DNA of 64,000 nt from Sediminicola sp. YIK13 (GCF_001430825.1 NZ_CP010535.1:1344501-1408500), one strand, 5' to 3'; positions 1 to 10,399 are shown, counted from the stretch's first letter. The notes: a model not told the origin generated them from the sequence alone. Numbers and translations are program-made.

Positions 1-47
1 TAAAATAAATAGTAAATTAACGCCTACTTTAAAATTTAGGACTACAA

Positions 48-2876
48 ATGAAAAATTTGAAATTATTTCTATTAAATGCACTACTCTTCAGTACTCTAAT
101 CTCTTGCAATGAGAACAAAGAGCAGATTGTTCAAAAAAACGACTTTAAGGTAGAATTTGAAAAGTTTACTTTGGAAAACGGATTGCAAGTTATTTTTCAT
201 GTGGACACCTCCGATCCCGTAGTTGCCGTTGCATTAACGAGCCATGTTGGTTCTGCACGGGAAATTGAAGGGAGAACAGGATTTGCCCATCTCTTTGAGC
301 ACTTGTTGTTCCTGGAATCAGAGAATTTAGGAAAAGGAGGATTGGATAAAATGAGTGCGCGCATTGGAGGTTCCGGTGCCAATGGATCCACTAGTAGGGA
401 TCGAACCAATTATTTCCAAACAGTACCCAAAGATGCCCTTGAAAAGATGATATGGGCAGAAGCAGACAAGTTGGGTTATTTTATAAATACAGTTACAGAG
501 CCTGTTTTAGCCAAGGAAAAACAAGTAGTAAAGAACGAAAAGAGACAAAGCTATGACAATAGGCCCTATGGCCATAATTCTTATGTCATTGGAAAAAATC
601 TATATCCCAAAGATCATCCTTACAATTGGCAGGTTATTGGTTCTTTGGAAGACCTCCAAAATGCAACCCTGAATGATGTAAAGGATTTTTATAACCGTTG
701 GTATGTTCCCAACAATGTCACCTTGACCATTGCAGGCGATTTTGACGCTGTACAGGCCAAGGCATGGGTAGAAAAGTATTTTAGTGAAATAAAACGCGGA
801 GAAGCAATTCCCGAAATGGAGAAAAGACCTGTAACACTGCAAGAAACCAAAAAACTATACTATGAGGACAATTTTGCCAAACTTCCCCAACTAACAATTA
901 CTTGGCCAACAGTTTACGAATACCATCCGGATACATATGCCTTGGAAGTGTTGGGCAATTACCTCACCCAAGGTAAAAAAGCACCATTGTATAAAACTTT
1001 GGTAGAAAAGGAAAAATTGACTGATGAGGTGGGGCTTTACCAAAGAAGTGCTGAAATTGCCGGAGAATATTATTTACAGGTTAGGGCCTTTGAAAATACA
1101 GACCTAACACAGGTGAAGAGTGCCATTGATAAGGGATTTGCACACTTTGAAAAGGAAGGGATATCAGAAGAAGATCTATCCCGAATCAAAGCAGGTCAGG
1201 AGACACGGTTTTACACAAATTTATCAAGCGTTTTGGGCAAAGGGTTTCAATTGGCACAATATGAGATTTTTGCCGGAGATCCCGGTTTTATTAATGAGGA
1301 TATAAAAAACATACTTTCCGTTACCAAAGAAGACGTAATGCGAGTGTACAATACCTACATTAAAGATAAGCACTTTGTCGCTACCAGCTTTGTTCCGAAA
1401 GGTTTGGCACCACTAGCATTGGAGGGTTCTACTTTGGCGGAGGTCGTAGAAGAAAAAATTATTGAAGGTGCCGAGGAGACCTTTGACGCCAGTATTGTTG
1501 CAACCTATGAAAAAACACAGTCCAGTTTTGACAGAAGTCAGGAACCTCCATATGGTGCTAGTCCTGACGTAAAAGTTCCGGAGGTTTGGAAAGATACTTT
1601 ATCCTCTGGTATACGCTTATATGGAATTGAAAATAAGGAAGTGCCCTTAGTCCAATTCCAAATGCAAATTACAGGCGGAATGTTATTAGAGGACCCTGAA
1701 AAAATAGGAGTTTCAAATTTACTGTCTCAATTAATGACAAAAGGGACTAAAAACAAAACACCTGAAGAGCTAGAAAATGCAATAGAAAGTTTAGGCTCTT
1801 CTATAAATGCCTACGCTACAGATGAAGCTATCATTATAATGGGGAACACTCTTTCTAAGAATTATGATAAAACTATGGCATTGGTTCAAGAAATGCTATT
1901 AGAACCAAGATGGGATGAACAAGAATTTGAACTGTTAAAACAAAGTAGCCTTAGTCAAATTGAGCAACAAAAGGCCAATCCAAACAATATCGCTTCCATC
2001 GAATTTGCCAAATTAATTTACGGGGAGAACCATATTCTATCCCATAATAATATTGGAACGGAAGCTTCTGTAAGGTCAATCACCATTAGTGACCTTAAAA
2101 CCTTCTACACTACCAACCTTTCCCCAAAGGTGACAAATTTCCATGTGGTTGGGGACATCGTTTCAGAAAAAGTAAAGGAATCCCTTGAAGGCATTAATAG
2201 TAAATGGGAACCAAAATCCGTTGTCTTCCCCGAGGTAAAATCCCCTAATGCACCCGTACTTTCAAAGGTATACTTCTATGATGTTCCGGATGCCAAACAA
2301 TCTGTCATTCATATTGGATACCCTGCCTTAGCTGCCACAGACGATAATTATTATGCCGCTAGTATTCTAAATTACCGACTTGGAGGAGGGGGATTCGCGT
2401 CCCAATTAACACAACAATTAAGGGAAGGAAAAGGGTATACCTATGGAATTCGATCAAGTTTTTACGGATCAAAGATAAAAGGGCCCTTCATTATATCAAG
2501 CGGGGTACGCTCCAATGTCACCTATGAATCTGTTAATTTGATAAAAGAAATCCTGAGCAACTACGGAAATAATTTTAATGAAGAAGATTTGGAGGTGACA
2601 AAAAGTTATTTGATTAAAAGTACCGCTAGGGCCTTTGAAACCCCTAATTCCAAGCTCGCTATGTTAAGTAACATTAGTAATTATAACTACCCAGATAATT
2701 ATGCAAAACAAAATGAGAAGATTGTAAAAGATTTCACCTTAGAAGAAATAAAGAAAATGTCCAATCTTTATTTAGATCCCAATAAGATGATCTATCTGAT
2801 TGTGGGAGATGCCAAAACCCAATTGAAAAAACTAGACCAACTTGGTTTTGGTTCCGCGATTCTTTTAAATAAATAA
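48..2876 (+). CDS. M16 family zinc metallopeptidase, lipoprotein
   Basis: A 942-residue insulinase/pitrilysin-type peptidase expected to sit on the periplasmic face of a membrane and degrade peptides. The N-terminus is a lipoprotein signal (hydrophobic stretch ending LISC, Cys20). The first M16 unit carries the inverted zinc motif HLFEH (His81, Glu84, His85), and the third ligand is plausibly Glu164 in KNEKRQ, 80 residues on. The second unit (about residues 520-940) has the M16 fold signature but no HxxEH, as is usual for the non-catalytic half of two-unit M16 proteins. The length fits the fused two-domain class. It stands alone and is closed by a strong terminator. The substrate is not predictable. 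Confidence 0.93.
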   Translation: MKNLKLFLLNALLFSTLISCNENKEQIVQKNDFKVEFEKFTLENGLQVIFHVDTSDPVVAVALTSHVGSAREIEGRTGFAHLFEHLLFLESENLGKGGLDKMSARIGGSGANGSTSRDRTNYFQTVPKDALEKMIWAEADKLGYFINTVTEPVLAKEKQVVKNEKRQSYDNRPYGHNSYVIGKNLYPKDHPYNWQVIGSLEDLQNATLNDVKDFYNRWYVPNNVTLTIAGDFDAVQAKAWVEKYFSEIKRGEAIPEMEKRPVTLQETKKLYYEDNFAKLPQLTITWPTVYEYHPDTYALEVLGNYLTQGKKAPLYKTLVEKEKLTDEVGLYQRSAEIAGEYYLQVRAFENTDLTQVKSAIDKGFAHFEKEGISEEDLSRIKAGQETRFYTNLSSVLGKGFQLAQYEIFAGDPGFINEDIKNILSVTKEDVMRVYNTYIKDKHFVATSFVPKGLAPLALEGSTLAEVVEEKIIEGAEETFDASIVATYEKTQSSFDRSQEPPYGASPDVKVPEVWKDTLSSGIRLYGIENKEVPLVQFQMQITGGMLLEDPEKIGVSNLLSQLMTKGTKNKTPEELENAIESLGSSINAYATDEAIIIMGNTLSKNYDKTMALVQEMLLEPRWDEQEFELLKQSSLSQIEQQKANPNNIASIEFAKLIYGENHILSHNNIGTEASVRSITISDLKTFYTTNLSPKVTNFHVVGDIVSEKVKESLEGINSKWEPKSVVFPEVKSPNAPVLSKVYFYDVPDAKQSVIHIGYPALAATDDNYYAASILNYRLGGGGFASQLTQQLREGKGYTYGIRSSFYGSKIKGPFIISSGVRSNVTYESVNLIKEILSNYGNNFNEEDLEVTKSYLIKSTARAFETPNSKLAMLSNISNYNYPDNYAKQNEKIVKDFTLEEIKKMSNLYLDPNKMIYLIVGDAKTQLKKLDQLGFGSAILLNK

Positions 2877-2900
2877 TGGTGTCAGAATCAATGGTGTAAA

Positions 2901-2940
2901 ATAAGCGGTAAACTACTGATGAAGTTTACCGCTTATCTTT
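2901..2940 (+). terminator. Rho-independent terminator after the M16 peptidase
   Basis: A perfect 14-bp inverted repeat (2901-2914 with 2923-2936) with an 8-nt loop is followed by a T-rich run. It lies 24 nt after the M16 stop codon. Confidence 0.85.
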
Positions 2941-3101
2941 TATCTTATAAATATCCGTTAAAGTATAAATGGTTAATTCATTCATCAGAATCCAATATTT
3001 ATGGGTATTTTAGAAATGGATTTTATAGCTACCCATTAGAACCATAGCATAAAAATCCAAGTTAGTCTTCAATAGGACAACGCTAACCTAAATATAAATA
3101 C

Positions 3102-4016
3102 ATGGCCCAATATTTAAAGAATATTCCAGAAAAGCTTTTAACCTCTTTGGAGGAAAATTGGACCATGTTCATCAAGCAAATCCCCGGCATACTTATCGCC
3201 ATTCTCATAGTAGCCTTAGGTATTTTGATCTCCAAAAAAATTGGCAATCTGTCTCGTAAAGTCATTTCCAAAAGATCAGATGACCCAATCATGGTTAATT
3301 TCTTGACCAAAGGAATCAAGTTGCTATTGTACACTATATTTATCATGTACGCTTTGGAGGTAGCAGGACTACAGAGCATTGCCACTGGAATTCTTACCGC
3401 CGCAGGTGCCTCTGCTGTAATCATAGGTTTTGCCTTTAGGGATATAGGGGAAAACTTTATTTCTGGTATTATCCTTTCTTTCAACAGACCGTTTAACGTA
3501 AATGAAACCGTGAGCATAGGTGAGATTTTTGGAAAGGTAAAAAGCATTGAATTCCGATATACCAAGCTAAGGACCTTTGATGGCCGTGATGTATACATTC
3601 CAAATAGCGATGTTATTAAAAAACCAGTTTATAATTATACCGAAGATGGATTCTATAGGTTCGATTTCTTGGTGGGCATAGCCTATGAGAATAATATAGG
3701 GGAAGCAGAAAAATTGATCAAACAGATCGTTAAAAATACCAAGGGCACCTATGAAGATGACACCCACCGCAATTTTATTGTGGCAGATGAGTTAGCCGTT
3801 AACTCCGTAAACCTCAAAGTACATTTTTGGATCAATACATTTGAATACGGCAAAGAAGCATTGGTGATAAAAGGAAAAGTAATATCCAATGTAAAAGAAG
3901 CACTTGTACAGGAAGGGTTTAGCCTTCCCGCAAATATCCAAGAATTAAAGCTTTATAATACCCAATCTTCCATTCCCGTTAGTGTATCCCATTCCAAAAT
4001 TGAGGGTGAAGAATAA
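3102..4016 (+). CDS. MscS-family mechanosensitive ion channel
   Basis: A 304-residue small-conductance mechanosensitive channel of the inner membrane, which releases solutes on hypo-osmotic shock. There are three hydrophobic segments (about 25-46, 68-88, 93-125). The third has the Gly/Ala-rich pore helix pattern typical of MscS (AAGASAVIIGFAFRDIGEN) followed by the beta domain (NRPFNVNETVSIGEIFGKV) and the alpha/beta C-terminal part. The length is close to that of E. coli MscS. It is a single gene with about 225 nt in front; no clear promoter was recognised. Confidence 0.93.
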   Translation: MAQYLKNIPEKLLTSLEENWTMFIKQIPGILIAILIVALGILISKKIGNLSRKVISKRSDDPIMVNFLTKGIKLLLYTIFIMYALEVAGLQSIATGILTAAGASAVIIGFAFRDIGENFISGIILSFNRPFNVNETVSIGEIFGKVKSIEFRYTKLRTFDGRDVYIPNSDVIKKPVYNYTEDGFYRFDFLVGIAYENNIGEAEKLIKQIVKNTKGTYEDDTHRNFIVADELAVNSVNLKVHFWINTFEYGKEALVIKGKVISNVKEALVQEGFSLPANIQELKLYNTQSSIPVSVSHSKIEGEE

Positions 4017-4182
4017 CGCCTGAAAAAATTCATCTACTTAAACTAAAACCCTATAAATTATTGATTACCTTAGTATTAAGTTTTTTGATCCCCCAATTTT
4101 ATGCTATTCAGCTATCCAAGCCTATTTATAAAAAAGGCTCTTGGGTATCTATGGTATTTATCTCATATCAAAACAATCCATT

Positions 4183-5325
4183 ATGAAAGCGCACTACAAC
4201 ATAATTATTGCTGGTGCCGGTGGTATAGCCGAAGCTGCCGGACTTATCCTTGCAGAATGGAGCACAGTGTCGCCAACCATTTACATTGGCAACCGTACCC
4301 TAGAAAAGGCCCAAAGGGTATCTGAATGGATTAAGGTTGGCACTACAAAATCATGTGAGGTTGTTCCGTTTCTATTGGATGCACATACTATTACCGATGA
4401 AATGAAGAGGATATTTGAAAAAGGGGATGCCTTACTGGATTGTCTTCCGGGGAGTTTAGCCCCAAAAATGGCACAATTTGCCAAAGATTTTGGCCTTTAT
4501 TACGCCAATCTTACTGAATATGTTGCAGAAACCGACCAAATTATAAAGTTAGCTAAAAATGCAGATTCAGGTTTTGTCCTACAGACAGGACTTGCTCCAG
4601 GGTACATTAATGTATCGGCCAACCACCTATTCCAAGAATTCTGCAGAGATTTTGAAGTTGAGGCGGTGGATACCTTGGAATTTAAAGTTGGGGCTTTGAC
4701 CATTAATGCTGTAGCTCCACATTATTATGGATTTACCTGGAGTCCTATTGGGGTAGCCACAGAATATGTTAAAGATGCCATAGCCATCCGTGATTTTGAA
4801 AAGGTAAGCCTCCCAGCCCTCTCAGAAAGCAAGGTAATCATCATAAACGGCACGGCATTTGAAGAAGACCTTACTTCTGGTGGTGCTGCAGATTTACCTG
4901 ATGCATTGAAAGGCAAGGTAAGGTCCCTTGATTACAAAACCTTGCGACATCCAGGGCATTATGCTTGGGTAGCGGATCAATTATCTAAAATAGATCCTAA
5001 AATAAATCCTATCCAAAAGCTACAACGGATAATGTTGGACTCCATTCCTCATGTTGAAGATGATCAAATAGTGCTTTATGCAGCTGTGCAGGGCAACGAT
5101 TCAAAGGGAACCTTGCGCAGACGGGAAACATCCAAGATTATTTACCCACAAAAGGTTGGCCACCATGAATTAAGGGCCATACAGACCACAACTGCGGTAC
5201 CTTTGATACAATCCATCCAATGGTTATTGGAAAACAGGTCCAAAGGAATTACCCTCCAAAGTACACTGTCTCCCAAAGAATTTTTAAATGGAGCATATAT
5301 AGTGCCTGTTTATGGCAACGTTTAA
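4183..5325 (+). CDS. Saccharopine dehydrogenase-family NAD(P)-binding protein
   Basis: A 380-residue oxidoreductase. The N-terminus is a Rossmann fold with the dinucleotide loop GAGGIAEA, followed by the C-terminal domain typical of the saccharopine dehydrogenase / homospermidine synthase-like superfamily (LQTGLAPGYINV motif around residue 135). I chose ATG 4183 because the upstream TTG at 4141 would add 14 residues ahead of the beta1 strand that starts the fold. Whether it acts on saccharopine is unknown; many flavobacterial members are named only by family. No neighbouring lysine gene supports a lysine role. Confidence 0.85.
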   Translation: MKAHYNIIIAGAGGIAEAAGLILAEWSTVSPTIYIGNRTLEKAQRVSEWIKVGTTKSCEVVPFLLDAHTITDEMKRIFEKGDALLDCLPGSLAPKMAQFAKDFGLYYANLTEYVAETDQIIKLAKNADSGFVLQTGLAPGYINVSANHLFQEFCRDFEVEAVDTLEFKVGALTINAVAPHYYGFTWSPIGVATEYVKDAIAIRDFEKVSLPALSESKVIIINGTAFEEDLTSGGAADLPDALKGKVRSLDYKTLRHPGHYAWVADQLSKIDPKINPIQKLQRIMLDSIPHVEDDQIVLYAAVQGNDSKGTLRRRETSKIIYPQKVGHHELRAIQTTTAVPLIQSIQWLLENRSKGITLQSTLSPKEFLNGAYIVPVYGNV

Positions 5326-5492
5326 ACTTATATTAAAGGTTTTTTTACCGATAGAACTGGCTATTTTCACTCTTATTATATCCCTTAAAACATTCCTCCC
5401 CAAGACAGAATAAAAGTTGTTTTCCGTTGAAAATCAAATAGCTAATAAAATTTGAATTTATTATATTTAACAAATAGACCATACCACAAACC

Positions 5493-6680
5493 ATGCTTTC
5501 CAATTTGAACACAAATCTTCGTAAAGATGTAGATGCCATCAACAAAATAACTGTTGTCCCCTATTTGTTAGAGGTTATCTGCAAGAGCACCGGTATGGGT
5601 TTTGCTGCCATTGCAAGGGTCACAGAAACAAATTGGGTGACTTGTAGGGTTCAGGATGAGATTAATTTTGGTCTCAAACCCGGTGATGAATTGGCAATTG
5701 AAACCACCTTTTGCAATCAGGTACGGCAGCATAAAGAACCCGTGATCATTAATGAAGTAGCTACGGACGAGCAGTACAAGACTCATCCGATCCCATTGCA
5801 GTATGGTTTCCAGAGCTATATTTCTGTGCCTATTTACAGAAGGGATGGTAGTTTTTTTGGCACCCTATGCGCTATAGATACAAAGCCATTAATTGTTGAT
5901 ACCCCGGAAATTAGGGGAATGTTCAAGTTATATTCCGAACTTATCTCTTTTCATTTAGAGGCGGTAGAAGAGTTGGATCGGGTTTCCGCCAATCTGTTAG
6001 AGGAACGGAAGATTGCCGAACTTAGGGAAACATTTATTGCAATTCTAGGTCATGACCTAAGAAATCCAGTGAGCACTACGAGGATGTGTGCCGATATATT
6101 ATTGAAAATTTCAACTGATGCAACCGCTTTACGGCAAGCTGAGATTATTAAAGCCACCACGTATCGTATGCAAGGGCTGATTGATAATCTATTGGATTTT
6201 GCCATGGGACATTTGGGAGATGGAATTCAATTAGAGCTTACAAGTGATAATATCTTGTTACAAAAGGTTTTAGAACAGGTAATGCAAGAAATGAAAACGT
6301 TAGATTCCCATCACGAGATAAAAGAATCCATACGTTTAATAAGGCCCGTAAATTGCGATTTCAATAGGGTAGCACAACTATTTTCCAATCTATTGGGGAA
6401 TGCTATAAAACATGGAGCTGAGAACCAACCCATAGAAGTGGATATTTATTCTTCGGAAAAAGAATTTGTCCTTTCCGTAAGCAACGCGGGCGAAAAAATT
6501 TCAGATACAGCAATGGGAAATCTCTTTAAGCCCTTTTTCTCCGAAAATGCCAATCGTAACAAAAGAAGTTTAGGATTAGGGTTGTACATATCCTCTGAAA
6601 TTGCAAAAGCACATGGAGGACAACTTAGTGCAAAATCCACACAGAAGAAAACCACGTTTACTTTTAACCTCCCCCTGTAG
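5493..6680 (+). CDS. GAF-domain sensor histidine kinase
   Basis: A 395-residue cytoplasmic sensor kinase with no membrane segment. Domains are GAF (about 20-165), a short helical linker, HisKA with the phospho-acceptor His187 in GHDLRNP, and HATPase_c with an N box (LLGNAIKHG) and a G box (LGLGLYIS). The GAF domain ends in the pattern common to light/redox or small-ligand GAFs (FGTLCAIDT), but I see no confirmed chromophore cysteine. No response regulator is adjacent, so it is an orphan kinase. The next gene is a stand-alone GAF protein with a similar fold, so the two may share a signal. The family is certain; ligand and partner are unknown. Confidence 0.92.
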   Translation: MLSNLNTNLRKDVDAINKITVVPYLLEVICKSTGMGFAAIARVTETNWVTCRVQDEINFGLKPGDELAIETTFCNQVRQHKEPVIINEVATDEQYKTHPIPLQYGFQSYISVPIYRRDGSFFGTLCAIDTKPLIVDTPEIRGMFKLYSELISFHLEAVEELDRVSANLLEERKIAELRETFIAILGHDLRNPVSTTRMCADILLKISTDATALRQAEIIKATTYRMQGLIDNLLDFAMGHLGDGIQLELTSDNILLQKVLEQVMQEMKTLDSHHEIKESIRLIRPVNCDFNRVAQLFSNLLGNAIKHGAENQPIEVDIYSSEKEFVLSVSNAGEKISDTAMGNLFKPFFSENANRNKRSLGLGLYISSEIAKAHGGQLSAKSTQKKTTFTFNLPL

Positions 6681-6888
6681 CCAATCTTTTTCGGCCAGAA
6701 CGTTAAACAAAAAGGCGATAAGTGCCTGTTTTTCACAAAACATACTTCATAAGCAAGTACAATAGGAACTTCTATGATTTTTTTTAATTACTTAAATTAC
6801 AAATTGTTATTTAATAACTGTCAGACTATTCTTATCAAATAATAGCTAGTTCAGTTAATTCAGATTATTATTTTGTTTATATTTAATT

Positions 6889-7404
6889 ATGGATAAAGAA
6901 TTGGAACATAGAAGAATCATGGCGCTTAAAAGGTATGAAATCCTTGATTCACCCATGGATGGCTGCTATGATGAGATCACTTCTTTGGCATCCAAGATTT
7001 TTGATGTTCCCATTGCGATTATCAGTTTGGTGGATACTGATAGGATCTGGTTCAAATCCTCTTATGGACTAGATATAGAAGAAATAACGAGAGATCCTGG
7101 ACTTTGCAGTTCTGCTATTATATCCAACGAAGTTTATGTTATTGAAAATGCGAGGGTTGATCCACGAACCATGGCGAACCCATTGGTTGCAGGGGTCATG
7201 GGTCTTCAATTTTATGCCGCAGCCCCCCTTACCACCTCAGATGGATATAATTTGGGAACTATTTGCATCATTGATCAAAATCCCAGAACCTTAAACGGAA
7301 AGGAAGCTTCTATCTTACTTCATTTATCCAGAATCGTCATGGATCATTTTGAAATTAAACTTCAAGCAAGAAATATGTTGAAAGATCTTCATACCAAAGT
7401 ATAA
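6889..7404 (+). CDS. Stand-alone GAF domain protein
   Basis: A 171-residue protein made almost wholly of one GAF domain. Recognisable pieces are the N-terminal helix (LKRYEILDSPMDGCYDEIT), the PIAIISLVD strand, a DPGLCSSAI segment with a conserved Cys, and the LGTICIIDQ strand. There is no kinase or output domain, so it probably acts as a ligand- or redox-binding regulator. Similar short GAF proteins are common in flavobacteria next to sensor kinases. It follows the GAF kinase after about 208 nt and may have its own promoter. Confidence 0.85.
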   Translation: MDKELEHRRIMALKRYEILDSPMDGCYDEITSLASKIFDVPIAIISLVDTDRIWFKSSYGLDIEEITRDPGLCSSAIISNEVYVIENARVDPRTMANPLVAGVMGLQFYAAAPLTTSDGYNLGTICIIDQNPRTLNGKEASILLHLSRIVMDHFEIKLQARNMLKDLHTKV

Positions 7405-7483
7405 AAATATATTAGAAAAGGAATCGAGAACTTATTCGTGTATCTTTTCAATTTCCACTACCTATCAAGTTATTTTCTTACAA

Positions 7484-7491
7484 TACTTTTG
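7484..7491 (+). promoter_or_regulatory. Candidate Bacteroidota -7 box (TACTTTTG)
   Basis: An exact match to TAnnTTTG followed by C, 63 nt upstream of the acetyltransferase ATG. No good -33 TTG is seen at the expected distance. A small hairpin (CCTTG-CAG-CAAGG, 7493-7505) would lie at the start of the transcript. Confidence 0.4.
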
Positions 7492-7554
7492 CCTTGCAGC
7501 AAGGATATGCTAATTTTTAAAACATGGCCAATCCGAAGATATTAAGCATAAGAA

Positions 7555-8079
7555 ATGAATCAGAATTTTATAATTAGAGAGGCCAAGCCATCGGAATTTA
7601 ATGAGATCGGAGACTTATTGGTCCTGGTCTATTCACAACTAAAGGGATTTCCCGCTCCGGAAGAACAACCAGCGTATTACGAACGGTTGCAACACATTGG
7701 GAAATTTACCGATTATCCGAGTACAAAATTAATAGTGGCAATAGCTCCAGAAGGCAATATAGGCGGTGCTGTTGTCTATTTTGGGGACATGTCCTATTAC
7801 GGGTCGGGAGGTACGGCTACCAAGGAAACCAATGCCTCAGGATTCCGTTTGTTAGGCGTAGATCCTGCATTAAGAGGCCTTGGACTTGGCAAACGCCTTA
7901 CAGAAACATGTATTCAGAAAGCGAGGGCTGAAAAGCAACATCAATTGATCATACATTCAACAAAGGCTATGCAGACTGCTTGGAAAATGTATGAGAACAT
8001 GGGATTTGTTCGATCCCTCGATCTAGATTTTAAGCAAGGTGAATTGGATGTATTTGGTTTTCGCTTGAATCTTGAATAA
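7555..8079 (+). CDS. GNAT family N-acetyltransferase
   Basis: A 174-residue acetyl-CoA-dependent acyltransferase of the Gcn5-related superfamily. Motif A, which binds the pyrophosphate of acetyl-CoA, is plain: LLGVDPALRGLGLGKRL (R-x-x-G-x-G). It is followed by the conserved motif-B region (AWKMYENMGFVR). The length is typical of a single GNAT domain. The substrate cannot be told from sequence. It is a single gene between two longer intergenic gaps. Confidence 0.9.
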   Translation: MNQNFIIREAKPSEFNEIGDLLVLVYSQLKGFPAPEEQPAYYERLQHIGKFTDYPSTKLIVAIAPEGNIGGAVVYFGDMSYYGSGGTATKETNASGFRLLGVDPALRGLGLGKRLTETCIQKARAEKQHQLIIHSTKAMQTAWKMYENMGFVRSLDLDFKQGELDVFGFRLNLE

Positions 8080-8284
8080 AATGAAGCTTCTAAGTAAGGT
8101 AAATTTAAAATTTGGCTGCATGCTTTAATCAATTTCAGCCTAAAATATTGAGAGCATTGTTGAGAAAGCATCCATTATATTCTTTCCAAAAACGGTTCAT
8201 GAACAGCAAACAACAGTTCGGTCAGCTTTATAGTGCCAAATCATATTTAATGATCAACTTAACAGTCAGTTAAATCAGTTTCAT

Positions 8285-8917
8285 ATGAAAATCTTAATTA
8301 TTGGGGGTACAGGAAAGACTGGAAGGCACATCATTGAACAGGCATTGCAAAAAGGCCATTATGTAACAGTCTTAGCCCGTAACCCTACCAAATTAAAATT
8401 GGAACACCCCAATTTGAAGACATTGCAAGGAAATGTACTCCAAAGGAAAGAGGTTGCCGCTGCTGTAAAAGGACAAGACGCGGTTTTATCGGCCCTGGGC
8501 CATAAGCGTTTTATTATTCCTTCCTCCATCCTATCCAAAGGAACGACCAATCTTATCGATACAATGGAAGAATATAATGTAAAGCGTTTGGTCTGCGTTA
8601 CCTCCTTGGGCATCAATGATAGTAGGTTTAGGCTTGGACTCTATTACACCCTATTTGTAATTCCTGTAATCCTCTTATTTTATTTTATGGATAAATCCAA
8701 GCAAGAAAAACTCATCAGGGCAAGTACACTGGATTGGACCATCGTTAGACCAGCACAATTGACCAATGGAAAAATGCGGGCAACATATAAACACGGTCTC
8801 AATTTGGGCAATTATATCCTTACCAAAATGATCTCGAGGGAAGATGTTGCCCACTTTATGTTGCAACAACTTTCCGATAAACAATATGTACATAAAGCAG
8901 TTGGACTGCATTATTAA
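8285..8917 (+). CDS. NAD(P)H-binding atypical short-chain dehydrogenase (NmrA-like)
   Basis: A 210-residue Rossmann-fold protein of the NAD(P)-binding/NmrA-like group. It begins with the nucleotide loop GGTGKTGRH, then the strand VTVLARNP, the acidic/branch segment DAVLSALG, and the LVCVTSLGI strand. The usual YxxxK catalytic pair is absent from its normal position, as in many regulators or reductases of this atypical family (BLVRB-like). It has its own upstream gap and no operon partner. The physiological substrate is unknown. Confidence 0.85.
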   Translation: MKILIIGGTGKTGRHIIEQALQKGHYVTVLARNPTKLKLEHPNLKTLQGNVLQRKEVAAAVKGQDAVLSALGHKRFIIPSSILSKGTTNLIDTMEEYNVKRLVCVTSLGINDSRFRLGLYYTLFVIPVILLFYFMDKSKQEKLIRASTLDWTIVRPAQLTNGKMRATYKHGLNLGNYILTKMISREDVAHFMLQQLSDKQYVHKAVGLHY

Positions 8918-9088
8918 AAATAACTCCATATAGATGTTAAACAACTAGAGGCTATATTCCATTCGTAATAATTTAGTAAAAAATGCCTAAGAATGTGCGA
9001 TTGGGTTAATGCTTCAGCTCATTTTGGCTTATATTCGGTGATGGGGTGTGGAAAAGGTTCCTATACCAAATAACATTAGCTAGTTTTT

Positions 9089-10399
9089 ATGAAACGACTC
9101 TTCTTTTTATGGGATGAACTGCAGTCCAGTTTTTGGTTTATCCCTATCCTTATTATTACAGTTTCTATTGGGACGGCTATAGGATTACTTTATCTAGACA
9201 ATATTTTTGATTACCAGCCCTCTGGAATTGTCAGGTTTATTTTTCCAGGAAGTGTAGATTCTGCACGTAGCGTACTATCCATTATTGCAGGTGCGATGAT
9301 AGGTGTTGCCGGTACCGTGTTTTCCATTACTCTGGTTGCCCTTACCTTGGCCTCCTCACAATTTGGCTCACGACTCTTGCGCAATTTTATGCATGAAAGA
9401 ATCAACCAAATTGTACTTGGCACCTATATTGCCACCTATGTTTATTGCTTACTTGTTTTAAATGCTGTAAAAGGAACAGACCAATTTTCCTTCATCCCTT
9501 CATTCTCCGTATTCGTGGCCATTTTAGCCGCAATAGCCAATATTATTTTGCTCATTATTTTTATTCACCATATCGCCATAAGTATTCAGGCCAATAAAGT
9601 GATTTCAGATATTTCCGAGGCCTTGTCCAAAAACCTTAAACATTTATTTCCAGAGGAAATTGGGAAAGAGGCCGTTAAACATGAAACTCAAGACATTGAG
9701 TTCCTAAAAAAAACATATCGGAATAAAACAATTATTACATCCCCTGAGAGTGGGTATATTTTATATGCCGACAATGAGGGTATATTTAATTTGGCCCAAG
9801 AAAAGAAACTATTGGTCATTCTAAACTATCGCCCTGGTGATTATGTGGTAGAGGATATGGATATTGGGGAGGTTTATTCTCAAGATGAACTGGATGACGA
9901 CGACTTGCATAGTTTTCGAAATATTTTTATCTTAGGTAAATCCCGGACACCGCAACAAGATCCTGAATTTTCCGTACATCAAATGGTGGAAATTGCTGGT
10001 AGGGCCCTATCCCCTGGCATTAATGACCCATATACGGCCATTACCTGTATAGATAACCTTACATCCACCTTGTGCTATCTCACCAAAGTAAAGTTTCCTT
10101 CAAAATATCGCTATGACGGAAACAAGGAATTAAGGGTTGTTGCCAGTAATCTTACCTTTAGAGGAATGTTAAATGTGGCCTTTAATCAAATCCGACAATT
10201 CGCGGGTGGCAGTCCTTCTGTAGTTATTCGACTCATGGATGCTTTGATCACCATCAATACATTGGCTAAAACCCCAGAGCAAAAATTGGCCTTAAAAGAA
10301 CACGCCGAAATGGTCCTAAGGGTAGCTGAAAATTCATTTGAAGAGAAAAATGATTTATCAGACCTGAAGGAACGTAGTAATAAGATTCTTGAATCGTAA
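9089..10399 (+). CDS. DUF2254 family membrane protein
   Basis: A 436-residue inner-membrane protein. Four hydrophobic segments occur in the first 170 residues (about 14-36, 62-90, 108-128, 140-166), followed by a long soluble part. The region from VEIAGRALSPGINDPYTA is the hallmark of DUF2254. The function of this family is not established. It is a single gene; the next reading frame starts about 90 nt later. Confidence 0.88.
   Translation: MKRLFFLWDELQSSFWFIPILIITVSIGTAIGLLYLDNIFDYQPSGIVRFIFPGSVDSARSVLSIIAGAMIGVAGTVFSITLVALTLASSQFGSRLLRNFMHERINQIVLGTYIATYVYCLLVLNAVKGTDQFSFIPSFSVFVAILAAIANIILLIIFIHHIAISIQANKVISDISEALSKNLKHLFPEEIGKEAVKHETQDIEFLKKTYRNKTIITSPESGYILYADNEGIFNLAQEKKLLVILNYRPGDYVVEDMDIGEVYSQDELDDDDLHSFRNIFILGKSRTPQQDPEFSVHQMVEIAGRALSPGINDPYTAITCIDNLTSTLCYLTKVKFPSKYRYDGNKELRVVASNLTFRGMLNVAFNQIRQFAGGSPSVVIRLMDALITINTLAKTPEQKLALKEHAEMVLRVAENSFEEKNDLSDLKERSNKILES

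Noticed and set aside
3083-3598. Antisense frame of 171 codons over the MscS gene
   Set aside because: It is antisense to the conserved channel core, with no independent support.
4101-4325. Rightward short frame overlapping the saccharopine dehydrogenase-like gene
   Set aside because: Low-quality composition and overlap with a conserved Rossmann start.
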